Shown here piece after piece: positions 18,508 through 27,711 of a DNA stretch of 64,000 nucleotides; position 1 is the first letter of the stretch; each line of letters begins with the position of its first letter. Origin of the DNA: Nitrospirales bacterium (GTDB taxonomy: Bacteria; Nitrospirota; Nitrospiria; Nitrospirales; UBA8639); contig JAJDBP010000002.1 of assembly GCA_029261295.1 (NCBI GenBank), positions 186,001 through 250,000 on the forward strand. The letters are read 5' to 3'. The position numbers and the translations under genes are program-made. The notes beneath the pieces are model-generated. The model was not told the origin of the DNA. It saw only the letters and a list, made by a program, of their open reading frames with translations, and ran no database searches.

Positions 18508-19257
18508 ATGTTGCCGTTTTTTGCCAAAAGGTGCCTGGTTTTTTTGTCTGTTTTATTCATAATGAGCTGGCCTGCTTGGAGTTCCGGCCAGCTAAATAAT
18601 AAACAGGATACTCCTGAAAGTCTGAAAAAGGAACTTCAGCAGCTTTTGTTCAAAGGTGGGGCCCACTCTCAAGACCCTTCAGAGTTACGGCGGTTGGCCA
18701 GTTTGTATTTGGACCTAGGGTATGGGCTGTATGTCGACCCGGGAAAAAAAATGAGCTCTTTCCAAAAAGGAGCCAAATTGGCTAAAAAGGCCTTGGAATT
18801 GGACGAGTCTTCAGCGTATGCCCATTTTTTATATGCAGCAAACTTAGGGAGTGCAACGGAGTTGCAGGGTGTAATGGAAGGAGCCTTGGCGATACAAGAG
18901 TTGAAGGTACATGTCAATCGAACCTTAGAACTCGATGTCACATTTGCACCGGCCCATCATATGTTGGGACGAATGTATGAAGAATTACCCTGGTTTTTGG
19001 GTGGAGATGAAAGGGCTGCAGGGGAATATTTGAAACAAGCTGTTTTGCTTGATCAGAATTACGTTCCTGGGCATTTGGATTTGGGGCGTTGGTATTTGAA
19101 TCAGGGGCTTTATGAGGAAGCAAAAAAGGAATTTTTATGGGTTCTGGAAACTTCACCAAAAGAAAAAGCCTGGATTTGGAAACGAATTCACCGTCCTCAG
19201 GCGCAAATGTTCTTGCGTCAACTTGTGGTCATTGAAAGGGGCAAGGCTGTTCCATAA
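18508..19257 (+). CDS. Periplasmic TPR-repeat protein
   Basis: From ATG 18508 the protein has 249 residues and a signal peptide (hydrophobic stretch LVFLSVLFIMSWPAWSSG). The remainder holds TPR-like helices around residues 70-100 and 130-220, including GGDERAAGEYLKQAV and HLDLGRWYLNQGLYEEAKKEF, which resemble the TRAP-T-associated/TPR family. The frame is open upstream to 18460 and would overlap the Omp85 gene. The shorter start restores a clean signal peptide and has GGAG in front. It closes the shc-mla run and may be an accessory of the envelope transporter. Its function is unknown. Confidence 0.8.
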   Translation: MLPFFAKRCLVFLSVLFIMSWPAWSSGQLNNKQDTPESLKKELQQLLFKGGAHSQDPSELRRLASLYLDLGYGLYVDPGKKMSSFQKGAKLAKKALELDESSAYAHFLYAANLGSATELQGVMEGALAIQELKVHVNRTLELDVTFAPAHHMLGRMYEELPWFLGGDERAAGEYLKQAVLLDQNYVPGHLDLGRWYLNQGLYEEAKKEFLWVLETSPKEKAWIWKRIHRPQAQMFLRQLVVIERGKAVP

Positions 19258-19373
19258 GGAAGGTGCTGTTGCTTGACAGGCTATAGTGGCTATGGGAAGA
19301 TTTTTACTAGGTACTCGCTGTTGCTATCCTGTGCAATTTTCCCTGAATAAAAATCTTATAGGAAGGGTGATGG

Positions 19374-21269
19374 ATGTCCTTGTTAAAAAGGATTGATAAT
19401 CCTACAGATTTAAAGAAGCTTTCTACCGAGCAATTCCCCGAACTTTGCCAGGAAATCCGGGAATGTATTGTTGAGGTCATTTCAGGCGTTGGGGGACATT
19501 TGGCATCGAATCTTGGAGTTGTGGAGCTCACCGTGGCTTTACACTATTTACTAAATACCCCCGAGGATAAAATTGTTTGGGATACGAGTAACCAGGCCTA
19601 TACGCATAAGTTACTAACCGGGAGACGCGAGCAATTTCATACTATTCGTCAGTTTGGTGGCATGAGTGGATTTTGTAAGCGGGAAGAAAGCCTGTATGAC
19701 ACCTTCAATGCTGGGCATGCGGGTACCGGGGTTTCTGCTGCGGTGGGGTTTGTCGAAGCCCGAGAGCAAGCAGAAGGATCTCAAAAAGTAGTGTGTGTGC
19801 TTGGCGATGGAGCATTAACCTCTGGTATGACGCTGGAAGGGCTACAGCATGCAGGGGATATGGGGCGAGATTTTGTGGTGATCTTAAATGATAACCAGAT
19901 GTCCATTTCCCGAAACGTAGGAGCAATTTCAGCCTATCTCAATCGCACCTTCACGGGAGAATTTTATACGCGATTTCGTGAGGAAACCTCGCAGTTGTTA
20001 AATACGATTCCGCAAATTGGTGAAAATGTGAAGCGGATGGCCATGCGCGCTGAGGAATTAGCCAAAGGTTTTCTGCTGCCAGGTTTATTATTTGAAGAAT
20101 TGGGATTTCGGTATGTTGGTCCGATTGATGGGCATAACTTTGAGCATTTGTTGCCTACCTTGGATAATGTATTGAAACTCAAAGGTCCCACCCTCTTACA
20201 TGTTATTACGAAGAAGGGTTTGGGCTTTCAACCTGCCATGGATAACCCTGTGTGGTTTCATGCTTGCTCTCCTTTTGACCGAATGACAGGAGAGCCTCTG
20301 AAAAAGCCTGGTGCTCCTTCCTATAGTTCAATTGCAGCAAATACGATAAGCCGTCAGGCTCGGATTGATAAACGAGTGGTGGCTATCACAGCGGCCATGT
20401 GTGAGGGAACAGGGTTATCTAACTTTCAAAAAGAGTTTCCTGATCGATTGATTGATGTGGGCATTGCTGAGCAACACGCCGTGACCTATGCTGCCGGTCT
20501 AGCTGCAGAAAACATGCGCCCGGTGGTTTGTATGTATTCGACGTTTCTTCAACGGGCGTATGATCAGGTTGTCCATGATGTGGCCACTCAAAACCTTCCG
20601 GTCGTGTTCTGTATTGATCGTGGTGGGTTAGTAGCAGAAGATGGAACGACGCATCATGGAGCATTTGACTTTGCTTATCTCCGTCATGTGCCGAATATGG
20701 TGATTATGGCTCCGAAGGATGAAAATGAATTGCAACATATGGTGCAAACTGGATTAGTGCATGATGGGCCGATTGCCGTACGCTATCCACGTGCCAGCAG
20801 TTTAGGGGTGACCTTAGATCCGGAACCTATTCCTTTAGAAATTGGGCGAGGAGAATTGTTGTCTGAGGGGACGGATGTGGCCATTCTGGCCATTGGGGTG
20901 ACGGTATCAGAGGCCATGAAGGCCGCAGAGCAATTGAAGGATAATGGTATTTCGGTAGCGGTTGTGAATGCTCGTTTTGTTAAGCCGCTTGATAAAGATC
21001 TTATTCGCAAGGTGGCAAAGAGTGTGAAATGCCTTATTACAGTTGAGGAAGGCTGCCGAACGGGCGGTTTTGGTTCGGCGGTGCTGGAATTCCTATCTGA
21101 AGAGGGATTTTGGAATCTTCCCACAAAGATTTTAGGGTTGCCAGATTGGTATATTGAACAAGGCCCGCAAGATTTACTACGCGAGAAATATGGGCTAACG
21201 GCTGACGGTATTTGCGATCAAGCGAAGGCCCTTCATGATCGGATTTCTGTTCAAGCCATTTTGCATTAA
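19374..21269 (+). CDS. dxs: 1-deoxy-D-xylulose-5-phosphate synthase
   Basis: Dxs condenses pyruvate with glyceraldehyde 3-phosphate using thiamine diphosphate, the first step of the MEP pathway to isoprenoids. The 631-residue protein has the TPP-binding GDG motif at 144-146 (GDGALTSGMTLEGLQ). The catalytic glutamate Glu366 is in GIAEQHAVTYAAG, and DRGGLVAEDGTTHHGAFD and the C-terminal transketolase domain are present. ATG 19374 follows SD GGAAGGG. A perfect -35 TTGACA at 19273-19278 with a weak -10 (GAAGAT) 17 bases on may be its promoter. It lies between the hopanoid/Mla run and ispG, supplying isoprenoid precursors for hopanoids and quinones. Confidence 0.97.
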   Translation: MSLLKRIDNPTDLKKLSTEQFPELCQEIRECIVEVISGVGGHLASNLGVVELTVALHYLLNTPEDKIVWDTSNQAYTHKLLTGRREQFHTIRQFGGMSGFCKREESLYDTFNAGHAGTGVSAAVGFVEAREQAEGSQKVVCVLGDGALTSGMTLEGLQHAGDMGRDFVVILNDNQMSISRNVGAISAYLNRTFTGEFYTRFREETSQLLNTIPQIGENVKRMAMRAEELAKGFLLPGLLFEELGFRYVGPIDGHNFEHLLPTLDNVLKLKGPTLLHVITKKGLGFQPAMDNPVWFHACSPFDRMTGEPLKKPGAPSYSSIAANTISRQARIDKRVVAITAAMCEGTGLSNFQKEFPDRLIDVGIAEQHAVTYAAGLAAENMRPVVCMYSTFLQRAYDQVVHDVATQNLPVVFCIDRGGLVAEDGTTHHGAFDFAYLRHVPNMVIMAPKDENELQHMVQTGLVHDGPIAVRYPRASSLGVTLDPEPIPLEIGRGELLSEGTDVAILAIGVTVSEAMKAAEQLKDNGISVAVVNARFVKPLDKDLIRKVAKSVKCLITVEEGCRTGGFGSAVLEFLSEEGFWNLPTKILGLPDWYIEQGPQDLLREKYGLTADGICDQAKALHDRISVQAILH

Positions 21270-21278
21270 TTATTTTTT

Positions 21279-22463
21279 ATGCATATCACCAGACGAAAAA
21301 CCCGTCAAATCCAAGTAGGGAAAGTCAAAATTGGTGGGGATGCGCCCATTTCTGTCCAATCCATGACCATTCCTCATCCTAGTGATGTGGTTGGATCGTT
21401 GGAACAAATTCATCGACTGGAAGAGGCCGGGTGTGAACTTATTCGCGTGGCCGTTCCAGACATGGAAGCGGCCAATGCCCTTCCAAAAATCAAAGCCCAA
21501 ATGACTGCCCCATTGATTGCTGACATTCATTTTGATCATCGCCTAGCTTTGAAGGCGGCGGAGGTTGTTGACTGTGTCCGAATCAATCCTGGGAATATCG
21601 GTCCGTGGTGGAAAACAGAAGAAGTGATTAAAGCGGTTAATGACTATGGGATTCCTCTTAGGGTTGGGGTCAATGGTGGCTCTCTGGAAAAACCACTTTT
21701 AGATAAATATGGATTTCCGACTGCGGAAGCCCTGGCAGAGTCTGCACTCAATGCGGTGCATGCCTTAGAGGATGTCGGATTTACCAACATGAAAGTGTCG
21801 TTGAAAGCATCAGATGTTCATATGGCTATTGATGCCTATTGGCTTTTTGCCCAGCAATCGAATTGTCCTTTACACATTGGGATCACCGAGGCGGGAACGG
21901 CAACGACTGGTGCGGTTAAGTCTGCCATTGGGTTGGGGTGGTTACTATCTCAAGGAATTGGTGACACCTTACGCGTGTCATTAGCGGCTGATCCAGTTGA
22001 AGAGGTGAAAGTTGGTTTTGAAATCTTGAAATCACTGGAACTCCGACATCGAGGAGTCAATGTGATTGCTTGCCCAACCTGTGGGAGAGTGGAAATTGAT
22101 GTGGTAAAGATGGCCAATGAATTGGAACATCGGTTAGGACATATAACGAACCCCATCACCGTTTCAGTGCTGGGTTGTGTGGTCAATGGTATTGGTGAAG
22201 GGAAAGAAGCGGATATTGGGATTGCAGGTGGGCAGGGAGTGGGGATTGTCTTCAAAAAGGGGAAACTCTATAAGCGTGTCCCTTCCGAGGAATTAATGGA
22301 TACCTTAATCGAAGAAGTGGAGGCCTTAGCAAAAGAGCAAGATGCCGAAAATCCTGGTGGTTTGGTATCTTCTTCAACTCCGTCAACACTTCCCCTTGAA
22401 GAATTGTCGTTAGCTTCTACCGGAACATCTTCGCGGGAAATTCGCATGTTCCCCAGCAAATAA
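21279..22463 (+). CDS. ispG: 4-hydroxy-3-methylbut-2-enyl-diphosphate synthase
   Basis: IspG (GcpE) reduces methylerythritol cyclodiphosphate to HMBPP near the end of the MEP pathway with a [4Fe-4S] cluster. The 394-residue protein starts RRKTRQIQVGKVKIGG...PISVQSMT as the family does. Cluster ligands are visible as Cys265 and Cys268 in CPTCGR, Cys300 in LGCVVNGIGE and Glu307, with spacing as in the E. coli enzyme. It is the short bacterial two-domain form. A Ser/Pro-rich tail of about 40 residues extends the C-terminus. It begins nine bases after dxs, so the two MEP enzymes are certainly co-transcribed. Confidence 0.97.
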   Translation: MHITRRKTRQIQVGKVKIGGDAPISVQSMTIPHPSDVVGSLEQIHRLEEAGCELIRVAVPDMEAANALPKIKAQMTAPLIADIHFDHRLALKAAEVVDCVRINPGNIGPWWKTEEVIKAVNDYGIPLRVGVNGGSLEKPLLDKYGFPTAEALAESALNAVHALEDVGFTNMKVSLKASDVHMAIDAYWLFAQQSNCPLHIGITEAGTATTGAVKSAIGLGWLLSQGIGDTLRVSLAADPVEEVKVGFEILKSLELRHRGVNVIACPTCGRVEIDVVKMANELEHRLGHITNPITVSVLGCVVNGIGEGKEADIGIAGGQGVGIVFKKGKLYKRVPSEELMDTLIEEVEALAKEQDAENPGGLVSSSTPSTLPLEELSLASTGTSSREIRMFPSK

Positions 22464-22507
22464 TTGTGCTTTTGGTTCTTAAGTCTCTGAATTAGGGCGC
22501 CCCCTGG

Positions 22508-22537
22508 TTGTGTAGAAGAAAAACAACTCCGTATAAT
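22508..22537 (+). promoter_or_regulatory. Candidate sigma-70 promoter of tRNA-Cys
   Basis: A perfect -10 TATAAT (22532-22537) is preceded by TTGTGT (22508-22513) with 18-base spacing. The mature tRNA starts ten bases beyond the -10. The -35 is weak. Confidence 0.5.
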
Positions 22538-22547
22538 GAATGACGAA

Positions 22548-22623
22548 GGCGCCGTACCCAAGTGGTTAAGGGAGCAGTCTGCAAAACTGCGATTCAGCGG
22601 TTCGATCCCGCTCGGCGCCTCCA
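22548..22623 (+). tRNA. tRNA-Cys (anticodon GCA)
   Basis: The 76-base gene folds as a full cloverleaf. The acceptor stem is GGCGCCG/CGGCGCC, the anticodon stem GCAGT/ACTGC has loop CTGCAAA (anticodon GCA), and the T arm is GCGGTTCGATCCCGC. Discriminator base U73 (22620) is the cysteine identity base, and CCA is encoded at 22621-22623. Confidence 0.97.
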
Positions 22624-22749
22624 TTTGTTTAGCTACGACAAAATACGAAGAGCTGAATGTAATTCCTACGAGAGATATCATAATGGGTAAGGAAGCTTTT
22701 CAGCTTTATAAAGTGGAAAGAGTGAACCGTCTTTGGAGGTGAACGAATA

Positions 22750-23766
22750 ATGGCCGTACCAATTTCACAAATGTATACGGTGTCACAATATGCCTTATCG
22801 AAGCATTTTCGAGGAGTTGAGCGCTATCCTTTAGTACTCATGCTGGAGCCGTTGTTTCGGTGTAATTTAGAATGCGCGGGTTGTGGAAAAATTCAATATC
22901 CCGATCATATTCTGAACCGACGTCTGACCCCGGAACAATGTTGGAGCGCCGTTGATGAATGTGGGGCGCCGATTGTCAGCATTCCGGGTGGAGAACCTCT
23001 TATTCATCCAGAAATGCCAGCCATTGTTGATGGGCTTGTCGCCAGAAAAAAGTATGTGTATTTGTGTACCAATGCCATTCTCCTTGAGCGGAAAATACAA
23101 GACTATACCCCATCAAAGTATTTGACATTCAGTATCCATATGGACGGTCTTAAAGAGGAACATGACCATGCAGTGTGTCGTGATGGCGTCTATGATGTTG
23201 CGATTAAAGCGATTCGGACAGCGTTGGCAAAAGGTTTCCGAGTGACCACCAATACAACACTGTTTGATGATGCTGAACCAGCGCGTGTTCGCCAGTTTTT
23301 CGATGAGATGATGGAGTTGGGTGTTGAAGGCATGATGATTTCACCTGGGTATAGTTATGATAAGGCCCCCGACCAAAAAAGTTTTCTGAAGCGCGAACGA
23401 ACGCAGTCGTTGTTTTCCCAATTACTCACGCAACGTAAACGGCATTGGCAATTTAATCAGTCACCCTTATTCCTAGAATTTCTTATGGGCAAGCGGGACT
23501 ATGAATGTACGCCCTGGGGAAATCCCACCTATAATATTTTCGGTTGGCAACGTCCTTGTTATTTATTGCAGGAAGGATATGTTTCCACCTTTCGAGAATT
23601 AATGGAAGAAACGGAATGGGAACGCTATGGGACAGGGCGCCATGAACAATGCCGAGATTGTATGGTGCATTGCGGCTATGAAGCCTCCGCCGTTAAGGAT
23701 ACCTTTGGCTCATGGGGTGGATTTTTTGGGACTGTTAAGGCCACTCTTTTTCCCAACGCCGTGTAA
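22750..23766 (+). CDS. hpnH: Adenosylhopane synthase HpnH (radical SAM)
   Basis: HpnH joins the adenosyl radical from SAM to diploptene to form adenosylhopane, the first step of side-chain extension toward bacteriohopanepolyols. The 338-residue protein has the radical-SAM cluster motif CxxxCxxC at Cys38, Cys42 and Cys45 (CNLECAGCGK). It also has the SAM-binding GGEPL and the HpnH-typical C-terminus with a further Cys cluster (QCRDCMVHCGYE). ATG 22750 has SD TTGGAGGTG. The HpnG-like enzyme encoded 9 kb upstream is the expected next step, so this stretch carries cyclisation plus the first two tailoring reactions. Confidence 0.96.
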   Translation: MAVPISQMYTVSQYALSKHFRGVERYPLVLMLEPLFRCNLECAGCGKIQYPDHILNRRLTPEQCWSAVDECGAPIVSIPGGEPLIHPEMPAIVDGLVARKKYVYLCTNAILLERKIQDYTPSKYLTFSIHMDGLKEEHDHAVCRDGVYDVAIKAIRTALAKGFRVTTNTTLFDDAEPARVRQFFDEMMELGVEGMMISPGYSYDKAPDQKSFLKRERTQSLFSQLLTQRKRHWQFNQSPLFLEFLMGKRDYECTPWGNPTYNIFGWQRPCYLLQEGYVSTFRELMEETEWERYGTGRHEQCRDCMVHCGYEASAVKDTFGSWGGFFGTVKATLFPNAV

Positions 23767-23841
23767 GTCGTCCTTCTGGGTGAAACGCTAAATTTCTTCC
23801 TCATTCATTCCTCATAGTTCACCTAAGGTAGTCCTTCGGTC

Positions 23842-24186
23842 ATGAGCGATCAGCATTCTTCAGACAATCAGCCAACATCCTTGGAAGGGCATCGATTCCA
23901 GGCTGACTCGGAAGCTGCTCTGCGAGAAATAATAGGACGTGTGTGTGATTATCGAGGTGACGTGACTATTTTTCTCAAGACCGGAGAGTGTGTCAATGGC
24001 TATGTATTTGATCGCCAAGAAGGAATTCCCCTCCCCTATATTAAAATGTACTTAGCGAACAAGACAGATCCCTTCATAGTGAAATATCAGGATATTTCAG
24101 AAATAGAATTCAGTGGAGAGGATACCGCTTTTGGACGTTCGTGGGAGGATTGGGCCAAAAAATGGCAAAAACCTTCCCCCGCTTAG
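23842..24186 (+). CDS. Small conserved-looking protein of unknown function downstream of hpnH
   Basis: The 114-residue soluble protein has an acidic N-terminus. A compact beta-rich core follows at about residues 30-95 (YRGDVTIFLKTGECVNGYVFDR, then IKMYLANKTDPFIVKYQDISEIEFSG), and the C-terminus is Trp/Lys-rich. The strand pattern, with 'T/SGE.V.GYV.DR', looks like an Sm-like or small-barrel fold, but I cannot name a family. It starts 75 bases after hpnH on the same strand, which suggests a role linked to hopanoid modification. No signal peptide or membrane segment is present. Confidence 0.72.
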   Translation: MSDQHSSDNQPTSLEGHRFQADSEAALREIIGRVCDYRGDVTIFLKTGECVNGYVFDRQEGIPLPYIKMYLANKTDPFIVKYQDISEIEFSGEDTAFGRSWEDWAKKWQKPSPA

Positions 24187-24513
24187 AATTTCACAATCTA
24201 TTTTCCTTCTCTTCATCAATTATTTCCTTCCCTTTCCAAAATAAAAAATTTGAGAACCATCCTGATTTGTTGTCCAGAAAAACAACGGCCAAAAATGAAT
24301 TTTGGTAGGGCTGTGTCGAATAGAAGAATTTATTGACGCTCGACGCAAGTCTGTGATAGAAATCCAGGTCTTTTTCCCAGCCAATATTTCTCAAGACACA
24401 GAAGGGAATTGCGGGTAATTTGAACCGGCTCGGAAAAGGCTTTTTGATGATAAATAATATTCTCAATGGTTAAAAATTAAGACTAATTGAAAACACGTAA
24501 GTGAGGGGGAACA
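24187..24513 (+). other. 327-base gap upstream of the respiratory cluster
   Basis: No supported gene lies here. The region is AT-rich, especially 24187-24260 and 24440-24500, and must contain the promoter of the respiratory operon. I cannot pick out a convincing -35/-10 pair. The SD GTGAGGGGG just precedes ATG 24514. Confidence 0.5.
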
Positions 24514-25077
24514 ATGAACGAATACCGAAATCTGCGAAGTTTGTTTGTGATGGGGTTAGCGGTCTTGGGGCTGTCATTATCTGCCTGTGGCGGAGGGGAA
24601 GGTCCACCAAAACCGCCACCGCCTGCTCCCGCTGAATACGCTGACAAACATATGCCTGACGGCTACTGGAATAACCCTGAAATACTGGAAGAGGGGAAAG
24701 CGATTTTTACTGGGGTGCAAAATATAGATGTGAATTGTGCCAGTTGCCATGGAAAGAATGGTAAACCCGTTAAGGCCGGTGCCAGGGACTTCCGTCGAAC
24801 GGAGCAAATGGAGATGTATTCTGATTCAGTTTGGTTTTGGCGTGTGAACGAAGGTGTCAAGGGAACCAAAATGAAACCCTGGAAGAGCAAGCTATCAGAA
24901 GATGAAATCTGGAAAGTCATTGCGTTTGAAGCCACATTTGGTCTCAAAGGCAAGGAATATGATGTCGCAGCCAAAAAATGGGTTGCAGCCGGCACAGCGG
25001 GATCTGCGCCAGCAGCGGAAGCGCCTGCTGATGCAGCGCCAGCAGCAGAAGCACCAGCAGGGGATGCAGCTCACTAA
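24514..25077 (+). CDS. Monohaem c-type cytochrome lipoprotein
   Basis: The 187-residue precursor has a lipobox (LSLSAC, Cys25) followed by a Gly/Pro-rich linker. One class I cytochrome c domain carries the haem motif CASCH at residues 75-79 and a likely Met ligand in GTKMKPW. The last 30 residues are an Ala/Pro repeat. It would sit on the periplasmic face, anchored by lipid, and pass electrons to or from the membrane complex. It is the first gene of an eleven-gene same-strand run that ends at 36006. Confidence 0.9.
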   Translation: MNEYRNLRSLFVMGLAVLGLSLSACGGGEGPPKPPPPAPAEYADKHMPDGYWNNPEILEEGKAIFTGVQNIDVNCASCHGKNGKPVKAGARDFRRTEQMEMYSDSVWFWRVNEGVKGTKMKPWKSKLSEDEIWKVIAFEATFGLKGKEYDVAAKKWVAAGTAGSAPAAEAPADAAPAAEAPAGDAAH

Positions 25078-25104
25078 GCAAAGCCAAAACGTAATCCTAG
25101 GAAC

Positions 25105-26820
25105 GTGAAGAAAGATAAAGGAGGGGTGCCACCCTTGAAAACCTTACACCGAAGTATTTGGATGGTCTTTGGCTTGCTCATCGGAGGGGCAGCCCTGGCG
25201 TACGGGCAAGTTCCAGATGCCCCGACGGTAAATTTTCCCTACGCGGGGAATAGGACGGCTGTCTGGGTTGTGGCGAACCTGCATATTTTGTTTGCCGCCT
25301 TTATCCTTGGCGCTCCCATTTTTGTCGTAGTGGCAGAATGGCTGGGGTATAAGAATAACGATCCGAAATACGATCGTCTTGCCAAAGAAGTCATTAAGGT
25401 CACGGTCATTCTCTATAGTATGACAGCCTTAACTGGCGGGTTGTTTCTCTTTGTGCTGCTTGGCACCTACCCGGGTTTCTCAACCTGGCTCATTCAGCAT
25501 TTCTTCCTTGTTTTTGCGGTTATTTACCCTCTCTTGTTTATTCTTGAAACAGTGATTCTCTATACGTATTTCTATTCTTGGGATTCCATGAAAGGACCTT
25601 TAAAAGGGCGTCATATTGCATTGGGAGTCCTCTTGAATATTGTCGGAACGGTCACGCTCTTTGTGATTGATGGGCCGACGTCATTTATGAATACCCCCGC
25701 GAAAGCTGCGGAAGGGGTTTCGTTGCTCGAATTTATCCAAACGGCCAGCCTCTGGGATAAAATGGCTAATTTTAGTTGGATGCCACTTAATCTTCACAGA
25801 CTTGTAGGAAATGTCACGTTTGGAGGTTTCATTGCAGGGTTGATTGCAGCTTATATGTTTATGCGATCGAAAACTGATGAAGAGCGATCCTATTATGATT
25901 GGATGGGTTTTGTGGGAAATATGATTGGAGTAGGAGCACTGCTCTTGCTTCCATTTATGGGCTACCTCCTGGCCTATGAACTTTGTGATTACGATGCCTC
26001 TATTTGTCCCTATATGATGGCCGACCAATTGTCGATGTTCTTTGAAATGCAAGGCGCAATGATCGGGCTGATCTTTTTAGCCAGTAATTACTATATTTGG
26101 CTCAGTCTCAAGCGTATTGAGGGCGTGGAGCAGATACGCATATCAGGTTTTGTGGCCGTAGCGGTGTTGGTCATGCCAGCTGTTATGGGTATGGCTTGGA
26201 AGATGTTTCCCCCACCTGAGTGGCAATCGTTGATTTACTTAGCAGCCATTGTTTTAGCTCCAATGATTCTTGGAAGGATACCTGGACTCAAAAACTTTAC
26301 AATTTCGGCCTTCACGATGATCAAAGTCGGGTTCTTAATGATTGTGGTGGCCGATGCTATTTGGATGACGCCTCATGGGTTTGTCGCCACTCAAGGGTTG
26401 GCGACCCATGACCTTGAGTTGCCAGAATGGGCCGAAGAATTGGCCCTGATGCCGGCCAAAAATGCCGCGGCCTTTACGCTGGTGTTTCTCACAATCGTCA
26501 ATTACATCATGTACAACCGGGCAATTAAACAAGGAACAATCATTTGGGGGAAAATAGATTTTGCTTCACAGTTTGTCTTAATTTTCCTCGCATTTAGCGC
26601 CATTTGGACAATGGGTTTGATGGGAACGGTTCGGTCCCTCACCAGAAAATATTTCCATGTCTATAATCTTGTTCCCGATTTTACGCCTGAAGCCTTTACG
26701 CCAACGTTGTCCTACTCGGCTTGGTGGATTACAGGGGTGACGATCGTGTTCTACGCCGTAGTCAGTTTTGCTATTCTGGTCACGCTTAAGCCGGCAAGTG
26801 TAAAGGCGGAAGCGCATTAG
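25105..26820 (+). CDS. CydA-like (cytochrome bd-like) membrane protein, copy 1
   Basis: The 571-residue protein has about a dozen or more transmembrane segments and resembles subunit I of cytochrome bd oxidase. Conserved positions can be matched: His60 in NLHILFAAFILG (CydA His19), Glu148 in FILETVILY (near CydA Glu107), His231 in NLHRLVGN (CydA His186) and Met315 or Met319 in FFEMQGAMIG (CydA Met393 region). The quinol Q-loop and the GRQPW motif of CydA are absent; WMTPHGF stands at the latter place. No CydB is encoded nearby. It therefore may not be a true quinol oxidase. GTG 25105 is nominal; TTG 25135 has the better SD (AGGAGG). Confidence 0.85.
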   Translation: MKKDKGGVPPLKTLHRSIWMVFGLLIGGAALAYGQVPDAPTVNFPYAGNRTAVWVVANLHILFAAFILGAPIFVVVAEWLGYKNNDPKYDRLAKEVIKVTVILYSMTALTGGLFLFVLLGTYPGFSTWLIQHFFLVFAVIYPLLFILETVILYTYFYSWDSMKGPLKGRHIALGVLLNIVGTVTLFVIDGPTSFMNTPAKAAEGVSLLEFIQTASLWDKMANFSWMPLNLHRLVGNVTFGGFIAGLIAAYMFMRSKTDEERSYYDWMGFVGNMIGVGALLLLPFMGYLLAYELCDYDASICPYMMADQLSMFFEMQGAMIGLIFLASNYYIWLSLKRIEGVEQIRISGFVAVAVLVMPAVMGMAWKMFPPPEWQSLIYLAAIVLAPMILGRIPGLKNFTISAFTMIKVGFLMIVVADAIWMTPHGFVATQGLATHDLELPEWAEELALMPAKNAAAFTLVFLTIVNYIMYNRAIKQGTIIWGKIDFASQFVLIFLAFSAIWTMGLMGTVRSLTRKYFHVYNLVPDFTPEAFTPTLSYSAWWITGVTIVFYAVVSFAILVTLKPASVKAEAH

Positions 26821-26876
26821 GATTTGCCTATTCAGGCTGAAGCCAAATAGAACGTATTAGGAAGAAAAGGAATCGT

Positions 26877-27683
26877 ATGGCTAATCAAAGCTTCACGAAA
26901 AATGTCCTAAAGAAAACGACCATAGGAATCATCATTGGGGTGATTTTGGTGGTGGTCGCTCAACAGACGCATTTCCCTCAAATTTTCCAGATCATGTTTT
27001 TTATCTATGCCATGTTGGGAACATTTGTGTTTATCCTTTTGGATGCTCCTCCTATGAAACGGCTAGAGGGGTTCAAGGCTCTTGGCGCTCTGCTGGTGTT
27101 TTATCTCTTACTGTCCGGAATGTATATCGCCGGTGCGTCCATCCTTCCGCAATTCGACCCTACTATCGAAGCAGGAAAAATTGAGAAAGTCCTCAAAAGG
27201 CGAAAGGCAGCATCTGAACAGGGGAAAGCCGATGAGCTTATTGCTAGGACAAAGGCCTTAGACGAACGAGCCAAAGCCATAACCCAGCAACTAAGTTCGC
27301 TTGGCGCTGGGGCGAAGGTAGAAGTGGTCGATACGCCTAGTGCTGGTGGCGCGGCTTCCGGTGACATTATTGCTCTGGGAAAAGAGCAATGGGAGCTTCA
27401 GGAATGCTACAACTGTCATAAATTATTTGGGTCAGGCGGGAAAAAACGAGGCCCAATTCTGGATAACATTGGGAACCTCATGACCCCTGAGCAATTGAGG
27501 GAGAAACTTCTCTATCCCAAGAAATGGAAAGCGGAAGGTTTCGATAAGCAATACAAAAAAGGAAAAATGCCGGATAAATACCGTGATCTGATGTTTGAAG
27601 AAGAGATCGTTGCGTTAATTGCTTTTTTGTCGACCTTGAAAGATACTTCGGTGGATACGCCAAAACCGATTAAAATGTATTAG
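26877..27683 (+). CDS. Membrane-anchored monohaem cytochrome c
   Basis: The 268-residue protein has three hydrophobic segments near the N-terminus (about residues 15-30, 35-55 and 63-85). A charged helical stretch with a coiled-coil look (about 100-140) follows, then a C-terminal cytochrome c domain with CYNCH at 177-181. GPILDNIG and MPDKYRD supply the usual second half, with Met of KMPDK a candidate axial ligand. This resembles the cytochrome c subunits that accompany bc-type complexes. It lies between the first CydA-like gene and the Rieske gene, which suggests it is a fixed subunit rather than a soluble carrier. Confidence 0.88.
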   Translation: MANQSFTKNVLKKTTIGIIIGVILVVVAQQTHFPQIFQIMFFIYAMLGTFVFILLDAPPMKRLEGFKALGALLVFYLLLSGMYIAGASILPQFDPTIEAGKIEKVLKRRKAASEQGKADELIARTKALDERAKAITQQLSSLGAGAKVEVVDTPSAGGAASGDIIALGKEQWELQECYNCHKLFGSGGKKRGPILDNIGNLMTPEQLREKLLYPKKWKAEGFDKQYKKGKMPDKYRDLMFEEEIVALIAFLSTLKDTSVDTPKPIKMY

Positions 27684-27711
27684 TGAACCTGGCAAGGATT
27701 CGTCTCTCGTT

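Noticed and set aside
22536-22742. 68-codon frame overlapping tRNA-Cys
   Set aside because: It reads straight through the cloverleaf, and the tRNA explains the sequence.
24191-24466. 91-codon minus-strand frame in the gap before the respiratory cluster
   Set aside because: It starts at TTG without an SD and shows no recognisable protein features.
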